A stretch of DNA of 64,000 nucleotides from Aureivirga marina (lineage in GTDB: Bacteria; Bacteroidota; Bacteroidia; Flavobacteriales; Flavobacteriaceae). Below the pieces are notes generated by a model. That model searched no databases, was not told the origin of the DNA, and worked only from the letters and a program-made list of their open reading frames with translations. Location: the NCBI RefSeq assembly GCF_015767265.1, contig NZ_JADPIB010000003.1, positions 248,001-312,000 of the forward strand. Reading direction: 5' to 3'. Shown one piece after another: positions 8,997-16,714 of the stretch; the first letter of the stretch is position 1, and the number at the start of each line of letters is the position of its first letter. The translations under genes were made by a program, and so were the position numbers.

Positions 8997-9076
8997 GAAA
9001 TAATTATCAACGGGGGTTGATTTTCTTTCTTATCACAGAAAGACACACAGCTATCAATGATAGCTGTGTTTTGTTT
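8997..9076 (+). ncRNA. Candidate structured small RNA with three consecutive hairpins
   Basis: Starting just after a TAnnTTTG element, about 80 nt fold into three perfect hairpins in a row. The first is ATCAAC (9006-9011) with GTTGAT (9016-9021) around a GGGG loop. The second is TCTTTCT (9024-9030) with AGAAAGA (9037-9043) around TATCAC. The third has 12-bp arms at 9045-9056 and 9058-9069 and runs into TTTTGTTT, like an intrinsic terminator for the + strand. There is no open frame of note in it. It lies in the 222-bp space between two - strand genes. I do not recognise the RNA family. The last hairpin might instead be a 3' hairpin of the gene ending at 9087, but the T tract is on the + strand. 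Confidence 0.5.
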
Positions 9077-9086
9077 ATATACGTTT

Positions 9087-9746
9087 CTAATTTTTGTGAA
9101 TAACCATCGTTGCAACTTCCTTATTTAATAAAGCCCAACTTTTCGTAGTAATTAAGAATCCATTTTCATCATAAACTCTCATCTCTGCTGTATTTGGTCC
9201 AAGTCGACCTTGATTCAATGCTTGAATATTTATTTTGTTATGCCCTTCTTCTAATTCAAGAATTAAACTTATCAAATGTCCTTTTAAATTTACATGTTGT
9301 GATTTCGGATTGTCATTTAAAAATACTTTAATCTGATCTCCATCAACCAAACCAAAATCTCTAAATACAATAGAAACTCTTTTGGTGTTTACAGTATATT
9401 TTCCTAAATATTGTTTTGTTTTCTTTGTTCCGTATTCTTCTCCTTGGAAATAATTTATAGTTTTTACACCTCTATTATCTCTTTCATATTGATTCATGAA
9501 ATTTTTATCTGATTTTTCTACCGTATAATCAGAAATTGTATTTTCATCAATATTTTTCTCGAATTGCGGAGCTTTGAATGGAGTAGAAGGTGCAACTTTT
9601 TTATCTTCATTTTCTGCTTTTATGTAAAAACTCGTTGATTTTTTTCCAGTATCTAAAGAATCCACAGGACTTTTGACTAAAGGAAATTTTTGGGAATAAC
9701 CTTTAATCATAAAACATAAAAAAAGAATGGTTAATATTTTTTTCAT
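9087..9746 (-). CDS. Secreted protein of unknown function
   Basis: A 219-residue protein with a signal peptide (MKKILTILFLCFMIKGYSQ). The N-terminal half of the mature part is low in order. The C-terminal half, with a KRVSIVFRDFGLVDGDQIKV segment, then LELEEGHNKINIQALNQG and GPNTAEMRVYD, is a beta-rich domain that I recall from conserved secreted proteins of flavobacteria without known function. No sorting domain or lipobox is present, so it is probably periplasmic. It is monocistronic. Confidence 0.7.
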   Translation of the reverse strand: MKKILTILFLCFMIKGYSQKFPLVKSPVDSLDTGKKSTSFYIKAENEDKKVAPSTPFKAPQFEKNIDENTISDYTVEKSDKNFMNQYERDNRGVKTINYFQGEEYGTKKTKQYLGKYTVNTKRVSIVFRDFGLVDGDQIKVFLNDNPKSQHVNLKGHLISLILELEEGHNKINIQALNQGRLGPNTAEMRVYDENGFLITTKSWALLNKEVATMVIHKN

Positions 9747-9841
9747 TTAATATGTAAATTTTAAATCTAAATTAACTAATTATTTTTGAAGAACAAACTT
9801 TATTAAAATTACTATAAAATTGCAACAAAACTTATTCCATT

Positions 9842-10714
9842 TTACTTTTCAAAATATTTAGTTTTAAACATTTTAGGTGTGATTTTCTCATATTTTTTAA
9901 AAACTCTAGAAAAATAGGAATAATCATCATATCCCAATTTTGTTGCTGTTTCAGAAATTGGAATATCTGTATGAATTAGTAGTCGTTTTGCTTCCAAAAT
10001 TACACGATCCATTATAAAATTAGTCAATGTTATTCCAATTGTTTCTTTACAAATTCGATTTAAATGTTTCAAAGAAGTGAACATTTTATCTGCGTAAAAA
10101 CTAGGATTTTTATGTTCTATATAATTTTCATCAATGATTTTTTCTAATTTCTGTATCTGATGTAAATAAGAATTATTAGAATAAGTATTTTCAATTTCAG
10201 GACTTATAACTCGATTCAATTTAACATAAAGAATATCTAATAAATCAATAATTACATGTTTATCTTTATAAGTATTAGAATATTCACTTTGTATTTCATT
10301 AATATATCTTAAAAAAAAGTCAATTTGTTCTTCAGAAATAGAATAGGAAGGCTTATGAATAAAAGAATTGTAAAAAGGAAAATCTTCTATTTTTTTATTA
10401 TTAAAATATAGATTGTAGAAATCTTTAGAATGAAAAAATATATAACCATCAATATCATGAGATAAATTCCAATGGTGAATTTGACCTGGACTCAGAAAAA
10501 ATATGGAACCTTTTTTTACTTCATATTTTTTAAAATCAATTTCATGAGTTCCTGTTCCATTTGTAAATAAAACAGTTAAATAAAAATTGTGTTTATGTGG
10601 CCGACTTATAAAATCATGATCTGTCAAATGTGAACCTAAATCATTGATATAGAAGTCACTATTGAATTTTCTGCAATTAAATTGTTGAATAGAAAATATG
10701 GGTAATTTCTCCAT
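9842..10714 (-). CDS. AraC family transcriptional regulator
   Basis: From ATG 10714 (MEKLPIFSIQQFNC) the product has 290 residues. An in-frame ATG at 10804 would add 30 residues of unlike composition and overlap the divergent gene, so I prefer the later start. The N-terminal part has a cupin-like sensor (RPHKHNFYLTVLFTNGTGTHEIDF...GSIFFLSPGQIHHW). The C-terminal 100 residues have two helix-turn-helix motifs, the second being ISETATKLGYDDYSYFSRVFKKYEKITPKMFK, which is the AraC signature. The inducer is not predictable. It is divergent from the DUF983 gene and could regulate it. Confidence 0.9.
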   Translation of the reverse strand: MEKLPIFSIQQFNCRKFNSDFYINDLGSHLTDHDFISRPHKHNFYLTVLFTNGTGTHEIDFKKYEVKKGSIFFLSPGQIHHWNLSHDIDGYIFFHSKDFYNLYFNNKKIEDFPFYNSFIHKPSYSISEEQIDFFLRYINEIQSEYSNTYKDKHVIIDLLDILYVKLNRVISPEIENTYSNNSYLHQIQKLEKIIDENYIEHKNPSFYADKMFTSLKHLNRICKETIGITLTNFIMDRVILEAKRLLIHTDIPISETATKLGYDDYSYFSRVFKKYEKITPKMFKTKYFEK

Positions 10715-10803
10715 TTTAAAGAATGTCTTTTTTGTCCTAAAATATGAGTATAAAAGTAAATTATATTTTACAAAAAAACCTGAATTTTGAAAAAAAATAA
10801 TCA

Positions 10804-11172
10804 ATGTCTGATATCATAAACATAGCAAAAGGTGTTTGTCCTAACTGTCAAGAGGGAAAAATGTTTAAAGAACGAGGTGGACTTTTAAAATTTAAATTTC
10901 CTCAGATGTATGAAAATTGTCCTAGTTGTAACCATAAATTCGAAAAAGAACCTGGATTTTTTTACGGAGCAATGTATATAAGTTACGCTGTGTCAGTTGC
11001 AGAGGGAATCGCGACATATGTGATAAGTAGTTTTTTCTTTACTCAAAAATTAGATTATCGAATAATGATAATTATCGCAATTGTCTTATTATCAATGACT
11101 GTAATTAATTATAGAATATCAAGGGTGATTTGGGCTTATATTTTTAAACCCAAAAAAAGGCTGTCTAATTAA
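10804..11172 (+). CDS. DUF983 domain-containing protein
   Basis: A 122-residue protein with two CxxC motifs near the N-terminus (CPNCQEG and CPSCNHKF), likely a zinc ribbon, followed by EPGFFYGAMYISYA and two membrane segments. This is the DUF983 family, whose function is not known to me. The stop codon lies in the loop of its terminator, so the gene's last codons form the 5' arm of the hairpin. The gene is divergent from the AraC regulator. Confidence 0.85.
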   Translation: MSDIINIAKGVCPNCQEGKMFKERGGLLKFKFPQMYENCPSCNHKFEKEPGFFYGAMYISYAVSVAEGIATYVISSFFFTQKLDYRIMIIIAIVLLSMTVINYRISRVIWAYIFKPKKRLSN

Positions 11173-11188
11173 AAGACAGCCTTTTTTT
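11159..11188. terminator. Bidirectional terminator overlapping a stop codon
   Basis: The stem is GGCTGTCT (11159-11166) with AGACAGCC (11174-11181), followed by seven T and preceded by an A run. The TAA of the DUF983 gene (11170-11172) is in the loop. It is shared with the convergent gene ending at 11190. Confidence 0.9.
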
Positions 11189-11189
11189 A

Positions 11190-11564
11190 TTAATGATTTT
11201 CAGCATATTCATTGAAAGCATCAATATAATCTTTAATTTCTAATGCATTTCTTTTATGAAGAGGGTTTAACATTAATGATAATAAATATGTTAAACTATC
11301 AATTTGATTTTCTGTAATCTCATTTTCTTCATTTTCAACTTCATCATCAAAAGAGTCTTCAGGAATTGAGATAAAAAATCCATCATATTTTTCTAAATGT
11401 TCGTATGTTAAACGAATTACTTTTACTAATCTAGGATTTTTTTCATCAATAGCACATGGTCTTGCTTTCTGTAACTCTTCTATAATTGAAGGAATTTCAA
11501 ATTCTCCAGCTTCAATTCTTTTCTTTAAATTATTAACAATTTGTATAAATTTATAGTTTTCCAC
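11190..11564 (-). CDS. Hypothetical protein
   Basis: A 124-residue acidic soluble protein without signal peptide. It is mostly helical, with the visible blocks MENYKFIQIVNNLKKRIE, RLVKVIRLTYEHLEKYDGF, an acidic linker (DDEVENEENE) and QIDSLTYLLSLMLNPLHKRN. I do not recognise the family with certainty, although similar proteins seem common in flavobacteria. A -7 element TATTTTTG (- strand, 11597-11604) lies 33 bp before the start, so it is monocistronic. Confidence 0.6.
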   Translation of the reverse strand: MENYKFIQIVNNLKKRIEAGEFEIPSIIEELQKARPCAIDEKNPRLVKVIRLTYEHLEKYDGFFISIPEDSFDDEVENEENEITENQIDSLTYLLSLMLNPLHKRNALEIKDYIDAFNEYAENH

Positions 11565-11732
11565 GATTAGTAAAATTTGGTTTAATATTTATTTTACAAA
11601 AATACTAAACGGTTTACATTTTATCGAAATTATTTAAACTTATTTATAAACAAAAAAATGAAAATTTGTTAATCAATTTATAAGTAAATAAACCTCTATA
11701 AATTAATATTTTATGTTAAATAAAGATAATGA

Positions 11733-12890
11733 CTATTTTAATAATTCTTTATTTTTCTGAATTTCAATCCATTTTAAAATGTTATTTTGAAATTTTTTAA
11801 TAGCAAATTCACCTTTTTCTGCATAAGCTCCAATTGAAAAATAATCTGAATACATCGCTTTTTGCTGTTGTTCACATATATAAATATCTTCTTTCATAAA
11901 ATCATTACTTTCCAATGGATTATCACTTTTACTTTTTATATCATATTTTTTCCAGAAATTAGAATAATATGATTTTGAATATTGCTTTCGGTGTTCTTTA
12001 TTTGAAACATTCATAATTTTTGTTCGAACTGTAATTTTTGTTTTAGAAGGTGAAATAGGAGTGAGGTGAAAAATACTCCAGGTACTTTCAGATTCGGATA
12101 AACCTAAATTTGGAAAAATCCAAGGAACATAAGCTCCTAATCTTTCTTTTGAAATATGATTAATTAAAACATAAGGAGAATTTTCTTCAATATTTTCTAA
12201 ATACTTTTTTGATAAAGGTTCGAAAAACCAATAATGAAATCCTGCCCAACCAAATTTTGCATTTTTATGATCATACATATTTAAAGTATTTTGATGTAAG
12301 TGACTTAAATGATAATGGTCAATATAATTTTCTACAATAATTTTCCAATTGGTATTTATTATTTCAGTATAAATTGGTTCACTTTTTTTTTCTTGATATT
12401 CTATTAATTCACTTGGGTTATGTTCACCTAAAAATGGTAATAAATCTTGAATAAAATTATTAAAAGAATCCACTATAGAATCAGGATGAATAAAAATCAT
12501 CCCTTTTAATTTACCTATTGAAGCTTTTTTTAAATGTAATTTACATTTTTCAATATTTGGAAATTCTTTTTTTTCATTTGGAATTGTGATTAAATCTCCA
12601 TTAAGATTGTAAGTCCAATTATGATATGGGCAATTTATAACTTTTTTATTTTCACCTAAAACTCTTAAAGCTTGAACTCCTCGATGTCGACATAAATTAT
12701 GGAAAGCTCTGAATTCATTATCTTCTTTTAAAACAATAAAATTATTATTTCCAATTTGAAATATTTTATTTTCTCCATTTTTTAAATCTTCTTCAAAACA
12801 TAAAAATTGCCAAGAATTATTAAAAATGTATTTCATTTCTATATCAAACCAATCTTTTGAAATATATGCTTCTTTTGATAACAAATCCAT
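11733..12890 (-). CDS. Rieske aromatic-ring-hydroxylating-type oxygenase, alpha subunit
   Basis: A 385-residue protein with an N-terminal Rieske domain: CRHRG and CPYHNWTY supply the Cys-His-Cys-His ligands of the [2Fe-2S] cluster (about residues 67-90). The C-terminal catalytic domain has ENYIDHYHLSHLH, giving the two histidines of the mononuclear iron site, and a later aspartate is the expected third ligand. Enzymes of this group oxidise aromatic rings, choline, carnitine or betaines; the sequence resembles the betaine/choline-type group more than dioxygenases, but the substrate is not secure. No beta subunit, ferredoxin or reductase gene is adjacent. The gene is divergent from the redox operon at 13006 and shares its Fnr-like site. 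Confidence 0.8.
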   Translation of the reverse strand: MDLLSKEAYISKDWFDIEMKYIFNNSWQFLCFEEDLKNGENKIFQIGNNNFIVLKEDNEFRAFHNLCRHRGVQALRVLGENKKVINCPYHNWTYNLNGDLITIPNEKKEFPNIEKCKLHLKKASIGKLKGMIFIHPDSIVDSFNNFIQDLLPFLGEHNPSELIEYQEKKSEPIYTEIINTNWKIIVENYIDHYHLSHLHQNTLNMYDHKNAKFGWAGFHYWFFEPLSKKYLENIEENSPYVLINHISKERLGAYVPWIFPNLGLSESESTWSIFHLTPISPSKTKITVRTKIMNVSNKEHRKQYSKSYYSNFWKKYDIKSKSDNPLESNDFMKEDIYICEQQQKAMYSDYFSIGAYAEKGEFAIKKFQNNILKWIEIQKNKELLK

Positions 12891-12910
12891 AATAGAAATA
12901 TTTAATGATA

Positions 12911-12984
12911 CGAATTTAAAATTGATGTCTTCATTATTTTTTGATTTATGTCAAAAAATAATAGCTATTCTTTGAAGAGCTTTG
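12911..12984. promoter_or_regulatory. Fnr-like operator TTGATTTATGTCAA with flanking divergent -7-like elements
   Basis: The palindromic site is at 12941-12954 (half-sites TTGAT and GTCAA, 4-bp spacer), as recognised by Fnr/HcpR-type members of the Crp/Fnr family. On the right, TTTG at 12981-12984 starts exactly 26 bp after it. On the left, a - strand TAAATTCG (12911-12918, one mismatch to TAnnTTTG) has its TTCG end exactly 26 bp away. Both fit an activator centred about 42 bp before transcription starts. The same site with the same 26-bp distance is at 34861. Confidence 0.6.
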
Positions 12985-13005
12985 CTTCATAGATAAAGAT
13001 GAATT

Positions 13006-13416
13006 ATGAGATTATATAAGATAGTAATTTTTATTACACTTTTAAATTTTTCATGTAAAAATTCTAGTGATAAATATTTAGGAGTATGGAATGTGAAGGA
13101 TAATTTTCATGAAGCAATATATGAAATTGAAAAATGTAATGATAAATATAATGTAAAAGTACTTGAATATTTTGATGGAACAACAAAAATAGACTCATCA
13201 TCTAGTACATTAATTTATAAATATAAAAATCTTGTTAAAAATGATGAATATGAGTTAATTGATATGTATTCAGGTGAAACTAATTTAACAAAAGAACATA
13301 AAATAAAACTATCTATTAAACATAATGATACAATTATAGTAAGTGAATTAATAAATAATAAAATAAACAATGAATTATGGGTGAAAGACATTACAAAAAA
13401 TTATGGTTTAAAATAA
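13006..13416 (+). CDS. Lipoprotein of unknown function
   Basis: A 136-residue lipoprotein with signal peptide MRLYKIVIFITLLNFSC, where the cysteine at about residue 17 is the lipid anchor. The remainder is beta-rich (KYLGVWNVKDNF... IYEIEKCNDKYNVKVLEY), similar in layout to small lipocalin-like or DUF-type envelope proteins, but I cannot name the family. It is the first gene of a six-gene + strand operon that ends at 16658, and the Fnr-like site upstream suggests induction by oxygen limitation or a related signal. Its end overlaps the next gene by 40 bp. Confidence 0.7.
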   Translation: MRLYKIVIFITLLNFSCKNSSDKYLGVWNVKDNFHEAIYEIEKCNDKYNVKVLEYFDGTTKIDSSSSTLIYKYKNLVKNDEYELIDMYSGETNLTKEHKIKLSIKHNDTIIVSELINNKINNELWVKDITKNYGLK

Positions 13417-14549
13417 AATATTGGATTCCAATATTTTTAATTCCAATGTTTATCAGTTGTGAAGATGAAATAAAAAATTTAGTTCAACAAGATAATCCTG
13501 ATGTAACACAACCAGAACCGAATAAAGAAATTATTCCTGTTTCCATTGAAGATACAGATTTAGGAATAATTTTTTTAGAAAATATGAAAGGACATTGGAT
13601 TGGAGAAAATAAAGTTATTAATGATATTTATGATTGGTTTTCATTTGATTACAGACCTATTTCTCCTTCACATATTCATGGGATTTTTGAAGGTGGAAGT
13701 ATGGGAAATTTATTGACTTCATTTTTTATCACTCAATATAAAGGTAAAAAAACATTAATGGCGAGAAATGGAGGAGTTCTAAGTGGAATTTATAGAACTA
13801 GTTATTTTGTTTTGGATAGTGTAAATAATATTGATGGTGATTATTATAGATTTGTTGATGCTAAAGGAGGAAAGAAAATTATGTATATGGAATTAAAATT
13901 TCAGAATAATAAATTGAATTTTAATGCTTATACAAGTAAACTTGGAAATAGACTTGCTACTAGACACATGACTTTCAAGGGAGAGAGAAGTACAAGTGAA
14001 TTAGCTGATCATGCTGCACTAGAAAATCAATTTCCTCAAGATGTAATTGAGTGGAATTATGATGAAAATAATTTACCTCAATATTTTGCTACTTCAGAAG
14101 ATGGCACTGTAAAATCTGCAACCTATTTATCATATACGGAAAATATAAATTATAATTTATCTGATTTGGCTAATGAATCTGGAGATCCATTTACAATTGA
14201 TTATCATACCTATTTAAGTTATCTGAAAGTTAATATTGATAGAGAGTCTCAATATCAAGATTATAAAATATTTTTAAATCTTTCATATTTTCCATTAACT
14301 GATGAAAATGGATATTTTAATTCTGATAATTTTAATTCAATAACTCAATTTCCTGAATTATCAAATAAGGAAGAAAGTTTCTTATTTACCTATTTACATC
14401 CAGGCACTTATTATATAACTGCTATTATTGATGTAAATAATGATGGATTTATAAGTTCTGGTGATTTGGTTAATTCTAGTAAAGAAATTAATGTTTTACC
14501 AGAGTCAAATGAAGAAGTTACAATAACAAACATTACAGTTCAAAATTAA
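13377..14549 (+). CDS. Large lipoprotein of unknown function
   Basis: A 390-residue protein. The N-terminus MGERHYKKLWFKIKYWIPIFLIPMFISC is a basic region plus a hydrophobic segment ending in a lipobox-like FISC. The ATG at 13377 overlaps the preceding gene by 40 bp; no better start leaves a complete signal sequence. The body has a lipocalin-like beginning (ENMKGHWIGENKV) and the last 60 residues have DVNNDGFISSGD, a calcium-loop-like motif within a beta domain (HPGTYYITAIIDV). I recognise no family. Its place inside the cytochrome/YceI/DUF5777 operon suggests a periplasmic or outer membrane role in the same redox process. Confidence 0.65.
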   Translation: MGERHYKKLWFKIKYWIPIFLIPMFISCEDEIKNLVQQDNPDVTQPEPNKEIIPVSIEDTDLGIIFLENMKGHWIGENKVINDIYDWFSFDYRPISPSHIHGIFEGGSMGNLLTSFFITQYKGKKTLMARNGGVLSGIYRTSYFVLDSVNNIDGDYYRFVDAKGGKKIMYMELKFQNNKLNFNAYTSKLGNRLATRHMTFKGERSTSELADHAALENQFPQDVIEWNYDENNLPQYFATSEDGTVKSATYLSYTENINYNLSDLANESGDPFTIDYHTYLSYLKVNIDRESQYQDYKIFLNLSYFPLTDENGYFNSDNFNSITQFPELSNKEESFLFTYLHPGTYYITAIIDVNNDGFISSGDLVNSSKEINVLPESNEEVTITNITVQN

Positions 14550-14556
14550 ATAATAA

Positions 14557-14919
14557 ATGAAAAAAGTTTTTAAAAAATTATTCATCTTGTTTTTTGGAAC
14601 AATAATTCTTCAGAGTTGTACAAAAGCAATAATTGATGAAAATGAAACAAATAATATTATTATTGATAGAGAAGTAAAATACAATACTGATATTGAGAAT
14701 ATTATGTTTAATAACTGTATAACATGTCATAGTGGAGCAGCACCAAGTCAAGGATTAGATTTGTCAAACTATGAAAATGTTAGATATTCTACAGAAAATG
14801 GTAATATGTTAGATAGAATAAATGATGTTACGAATCCAATGCCTCCAGATGGATTGATGAGTAAAACAAAAAGAGATTTAATGCAAAAATGGAAAGAAGA
14901 TGGATATATTAAAGAATAA
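14557..14919 (+). CDS. Cytochrome c-type lipoprotein
   Basis: A 120-residue lipoprotein: signal peptide MKKVFKKLFILFFGTIILQSC with lipobox LQSC. The haem-binding motif is CITCH, in the context NNCITCHSGAAPSQGLDLSNYENV, and a methionine in NPMPPDG is the likely distal ligand. This pattern is common in small membrane-anchored cytochromes of Bacteroidota that sit beside YceI and DUF5777 genes. It probably carries electrons in the periplasm. It starts 7 bp after the previous gene and overlaps the next by 20 bp, so tight cotranscription is certain. Confidence 0.85.
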   Translation: MKKVFKKLFILFFGTIILQSCTKAIIDENETNNIIIDREVKYNTDIENIMFNNCITCHSGAAPSQGLDLSNYENVRYSTENGNMLDRINDVTNPMPPDGLMSKTKRDLMQKWKEDGYIKE

Positions 14920-15436
14920 AATTTTAATAATAATGAGTATGTTTTTTTTGATTTTAAAATCATATTCACAAAATAAATATTTGACCAAAAATGGGATAAC
15001 AGAATTTAAAGCTTCCGTAGAAACATTCGAACCAGTAGAAGCAGTAAATAATAACACAACTGTATTATTTAAAAGTAATACAAATGAGATTGCAATTTTA
15101 CTTTTTTTAAAATCTTTTCATTTTGAAATTGCTTTGATGGAAGAACATTTTAATGAAAATTATATGGATTCAGATAAATTTCCAAAAGCAAAATTTAGTG
15201 GAAAAATTATTAATAAAAAAGATAAATATTTCATTAAAGGAAATTTAAATATTAAAGGAATTTCTAAAGAAGTAATAACAGAAATTGAATTTATTAAAGG
15301 GAATACAATAAAAATAAAAGGTTTTTTTGAAGTAAAACCATCAGATTTTAATATAAAAATCCCATCTATTGTAAGAAAAAAGATATCAGAAAAGATTAAA
15401 ATAAACTTTAATTATGAACTTCAATCTAAAACATAA
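14900..15436 (+). CDS. YceI family protein
   Basis: A 178-residue protein with a signal peptide (IIMSMFFLILKSYSQ). The mature part shows the YceI lipocalin pattern: a first strand EFKASVETFEPVEA, the segment FEIALMEEHFNENYMDSDKFPKAKF and the KGNLNIKGISKEV strand pair. YceI proteins bind isoprenoid or polyisoprenoid lipids such as quinones in other bacteria. The start could also be the ATG at 14932 (MSMFF). In this operon a role in handling a hydrophobic electron carrier next to the cytochrome is a fair inference. The end overlaps the next gene by 23 bp. Confidence 0.85.
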   Translation: MDILKNKILIIMSMFFLILKSYSQNKYLTKNGITEFKASVETFEPVEAVNNNTTVLFKSNTNEIAILLFLKSFHFEIALMEEHFNENYMDSDKFPKAKFSGKIINKKDKYFIKGNLNIKGISKEVITEIEFIKGNTIKIKGFFEVKPSDFNIKIPSIVRKKISEKIKINFNYELQSKT

Positions 15437-15797
15437 GGTTTTTTCTATTCTATTTATCATAATATTAGGTTCTATATTGTTTTTATTCCGACATGTATAT
15501 AAAGAACATCAAAATATTGAAAATTTGAATCCAGATTATTTTGGTACTTATGAAGATTTTAAAATAAATCAAAACAATTATTGGGAAAATAAAATTATTG
15601 ATATAGAAGGAAAATTAACTGAGAAAACTACAAATAGTATCATATTAAATAATCAAATTTTCTTTTTACTAGATTCAAATCAAAACACAAACTTTTTATC
15701 AATTGATGAAAAAATCAGAATAAAAGGTAGAGTAGTGGGATATGATGAATTATTAGAAGAATTAAAAGTTGACAAAGCAATTATTTTAAATAAATAA
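15414..15797 (+). CDS. Membrane-anchored OB-fold (tRNA_anti-like) protein
   Basis: A 127-residue protein with one N-terminal membrane segment (VFSILFIIILGSILFLF) and a periplasmic domain. The domain has the order NKIIDIEGKLTEKTTNSIILNNQIFFLLD... DEKIRIKGRVVGYDELLEELKVDKAIIL, which matches the OB-fold of the tRNA_anti-like family (five strands with IDIEGKL and VRIKGRVVGYD). Despite the name, such exported OB-folds are not expected to bind tRNA. It lies between the YceI and DUF5777 genes, with a 23-bp overlap on one side and 3 bp on the other. Confidence 0.7.
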   Translation: MNFNLKHKVFSILFIIILGSILFLFRHVYKEHQNIENLNPDYFGTYEDFKINQNNYWENKIIDIEGKLTEKTTNSIILNNQIFFLLDSNQNTNFLSIDEKIRIKGRVVGYDELLEELKVDKAIILNK

Positions 15798-15800
15798 AAA

Positions 15801-16658
15801 ATGAAATATAGAATATTATTGATTTTATTTTTATATATAATAAAATTAAATGCACAATCTGATTTATTAGATGAACTAGAATCAGAAACATTACAAGAAG
15901 AAAAAGATAAATTTTACTATCCAGCTTTCAAAGCTATGAAAATTGGAAATTTACAATCAACAAAAATAGCTTCCAAAAGAGATTTCTATTTATATGTATC
16001 TCATAGATTTGGAAGTTTAGAAGATGGTTTTGAAACTTTTTTTGGTTTTGATAATGCTAATACTAAAATAGAGTTAGTTTACGGATTTTTAGAAAATTTC
16101 CAAATTGGAATTAGTCGTGAATCAGTAAGGAAAACATATGCTGGATCATTGAAATTTAGATTATTAAAACAAAATGAAAAATTTCCATTTAATATTGTTT
16201 ACTATAGTACAATTAATATTAACTCTGAATTAAAAAAAGAAAGATATCCATTACTTGATTTTAAAGATCGTTTAAGTTTTGCAAATCAAATTTTAATTTC
16301 AAATAGATTAAATAATTACATTTCTTTAGAATTAGCTCCGACGATTATTAGACAGAATCTCGTTTATGAACCATTTCAAAAACATGATCAATTTGCATTG
16401 GGAGCTGGGGGTAGAATAAGACTGAGTAAAAGAATGTCTTTTAATATTGACTATGTTTATAATTTTAGTAGACACGAAAAATCAATTTATAAAAATCCTT
16501 TAACTATTGGAATTGATATTGAAACAGGAGGTCATATTTTTCAATTATTATTTACAAATGCACAATCAACTAATGAACCTGGATTTATTTCAAATGCTGA
16601 AGGAAATTGGGAAGATGGTGATATATTTTTTGGATTTAATATTGTTAGAGTTTTCTAA
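15801..16658 (+). CDS. DUF5777 family outer membrane beta-barrel protein
   Basis: A 285-residue protein with signal peptide (MKYRILLILFLYIIKLNAQ), a short acidic linker, then the DUF5777 pattern: FYYPAFKAMKIGNLQSTKIASKRDFYLYVSHRFGSLEDG, the GFDNANTKIELVYG segment, NRLNNYISLELAPT and a C-terminal aromatic strand ending VRVF. A beta barrel in the outer membrane is expected. DUF5777 genes are often found with YceI and cytochrome genes as here. It is the last gene of the operon and is followed by a strong terminator. Confidence 0.85.
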   Translation: MKYRILLILFLYIIKLNAQSDLLDELESETLQEEKDKFYYPAFKAMKIGNLQSTKIASKRDFYLYVSHRFGSLEDGFETFFGFDNANTKIELVYGFLENFQIGISRESVRKTYAGSLKFRLLKQNEKFPFNIVYYSTININSELKKERYPLLDFKDRLSFANQILISNRLNNYISLELAPTIIRQNLVYEPFQKHDQFALGAGGRIRLSKRMSFNIDYVYNFSRHEKSIYKNPLTIGIDIETGGHIFQLLFTNAQSTNEPGFISNAEGNWEDGDIFFGFNIVRVF

Positions 16659-16686
16659 TCGTTTGATATATAGGTATATAGTTTTT

Positions 16687-16714
16687 AAAGCCAGATTTAT
16701 AAATCTGGCTTTTT
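16687..16714. terminator. Bidirectional terminator
   Basis: An 11-bp stem AAAGCCAGATT / AATCTGGCTTT with a TATA loop and T run. It is shared by the DUF5777 operon and the convergent Crp/Fnr gene, whose stop codon touches it. Confidence 0.9.

Noticed and set aside
8933-9115. A 60-codon - strand frame across the small-RNA region
   Set aside because: It overlaps the end of a real gene and lies on the three hairpins; composition looks random.
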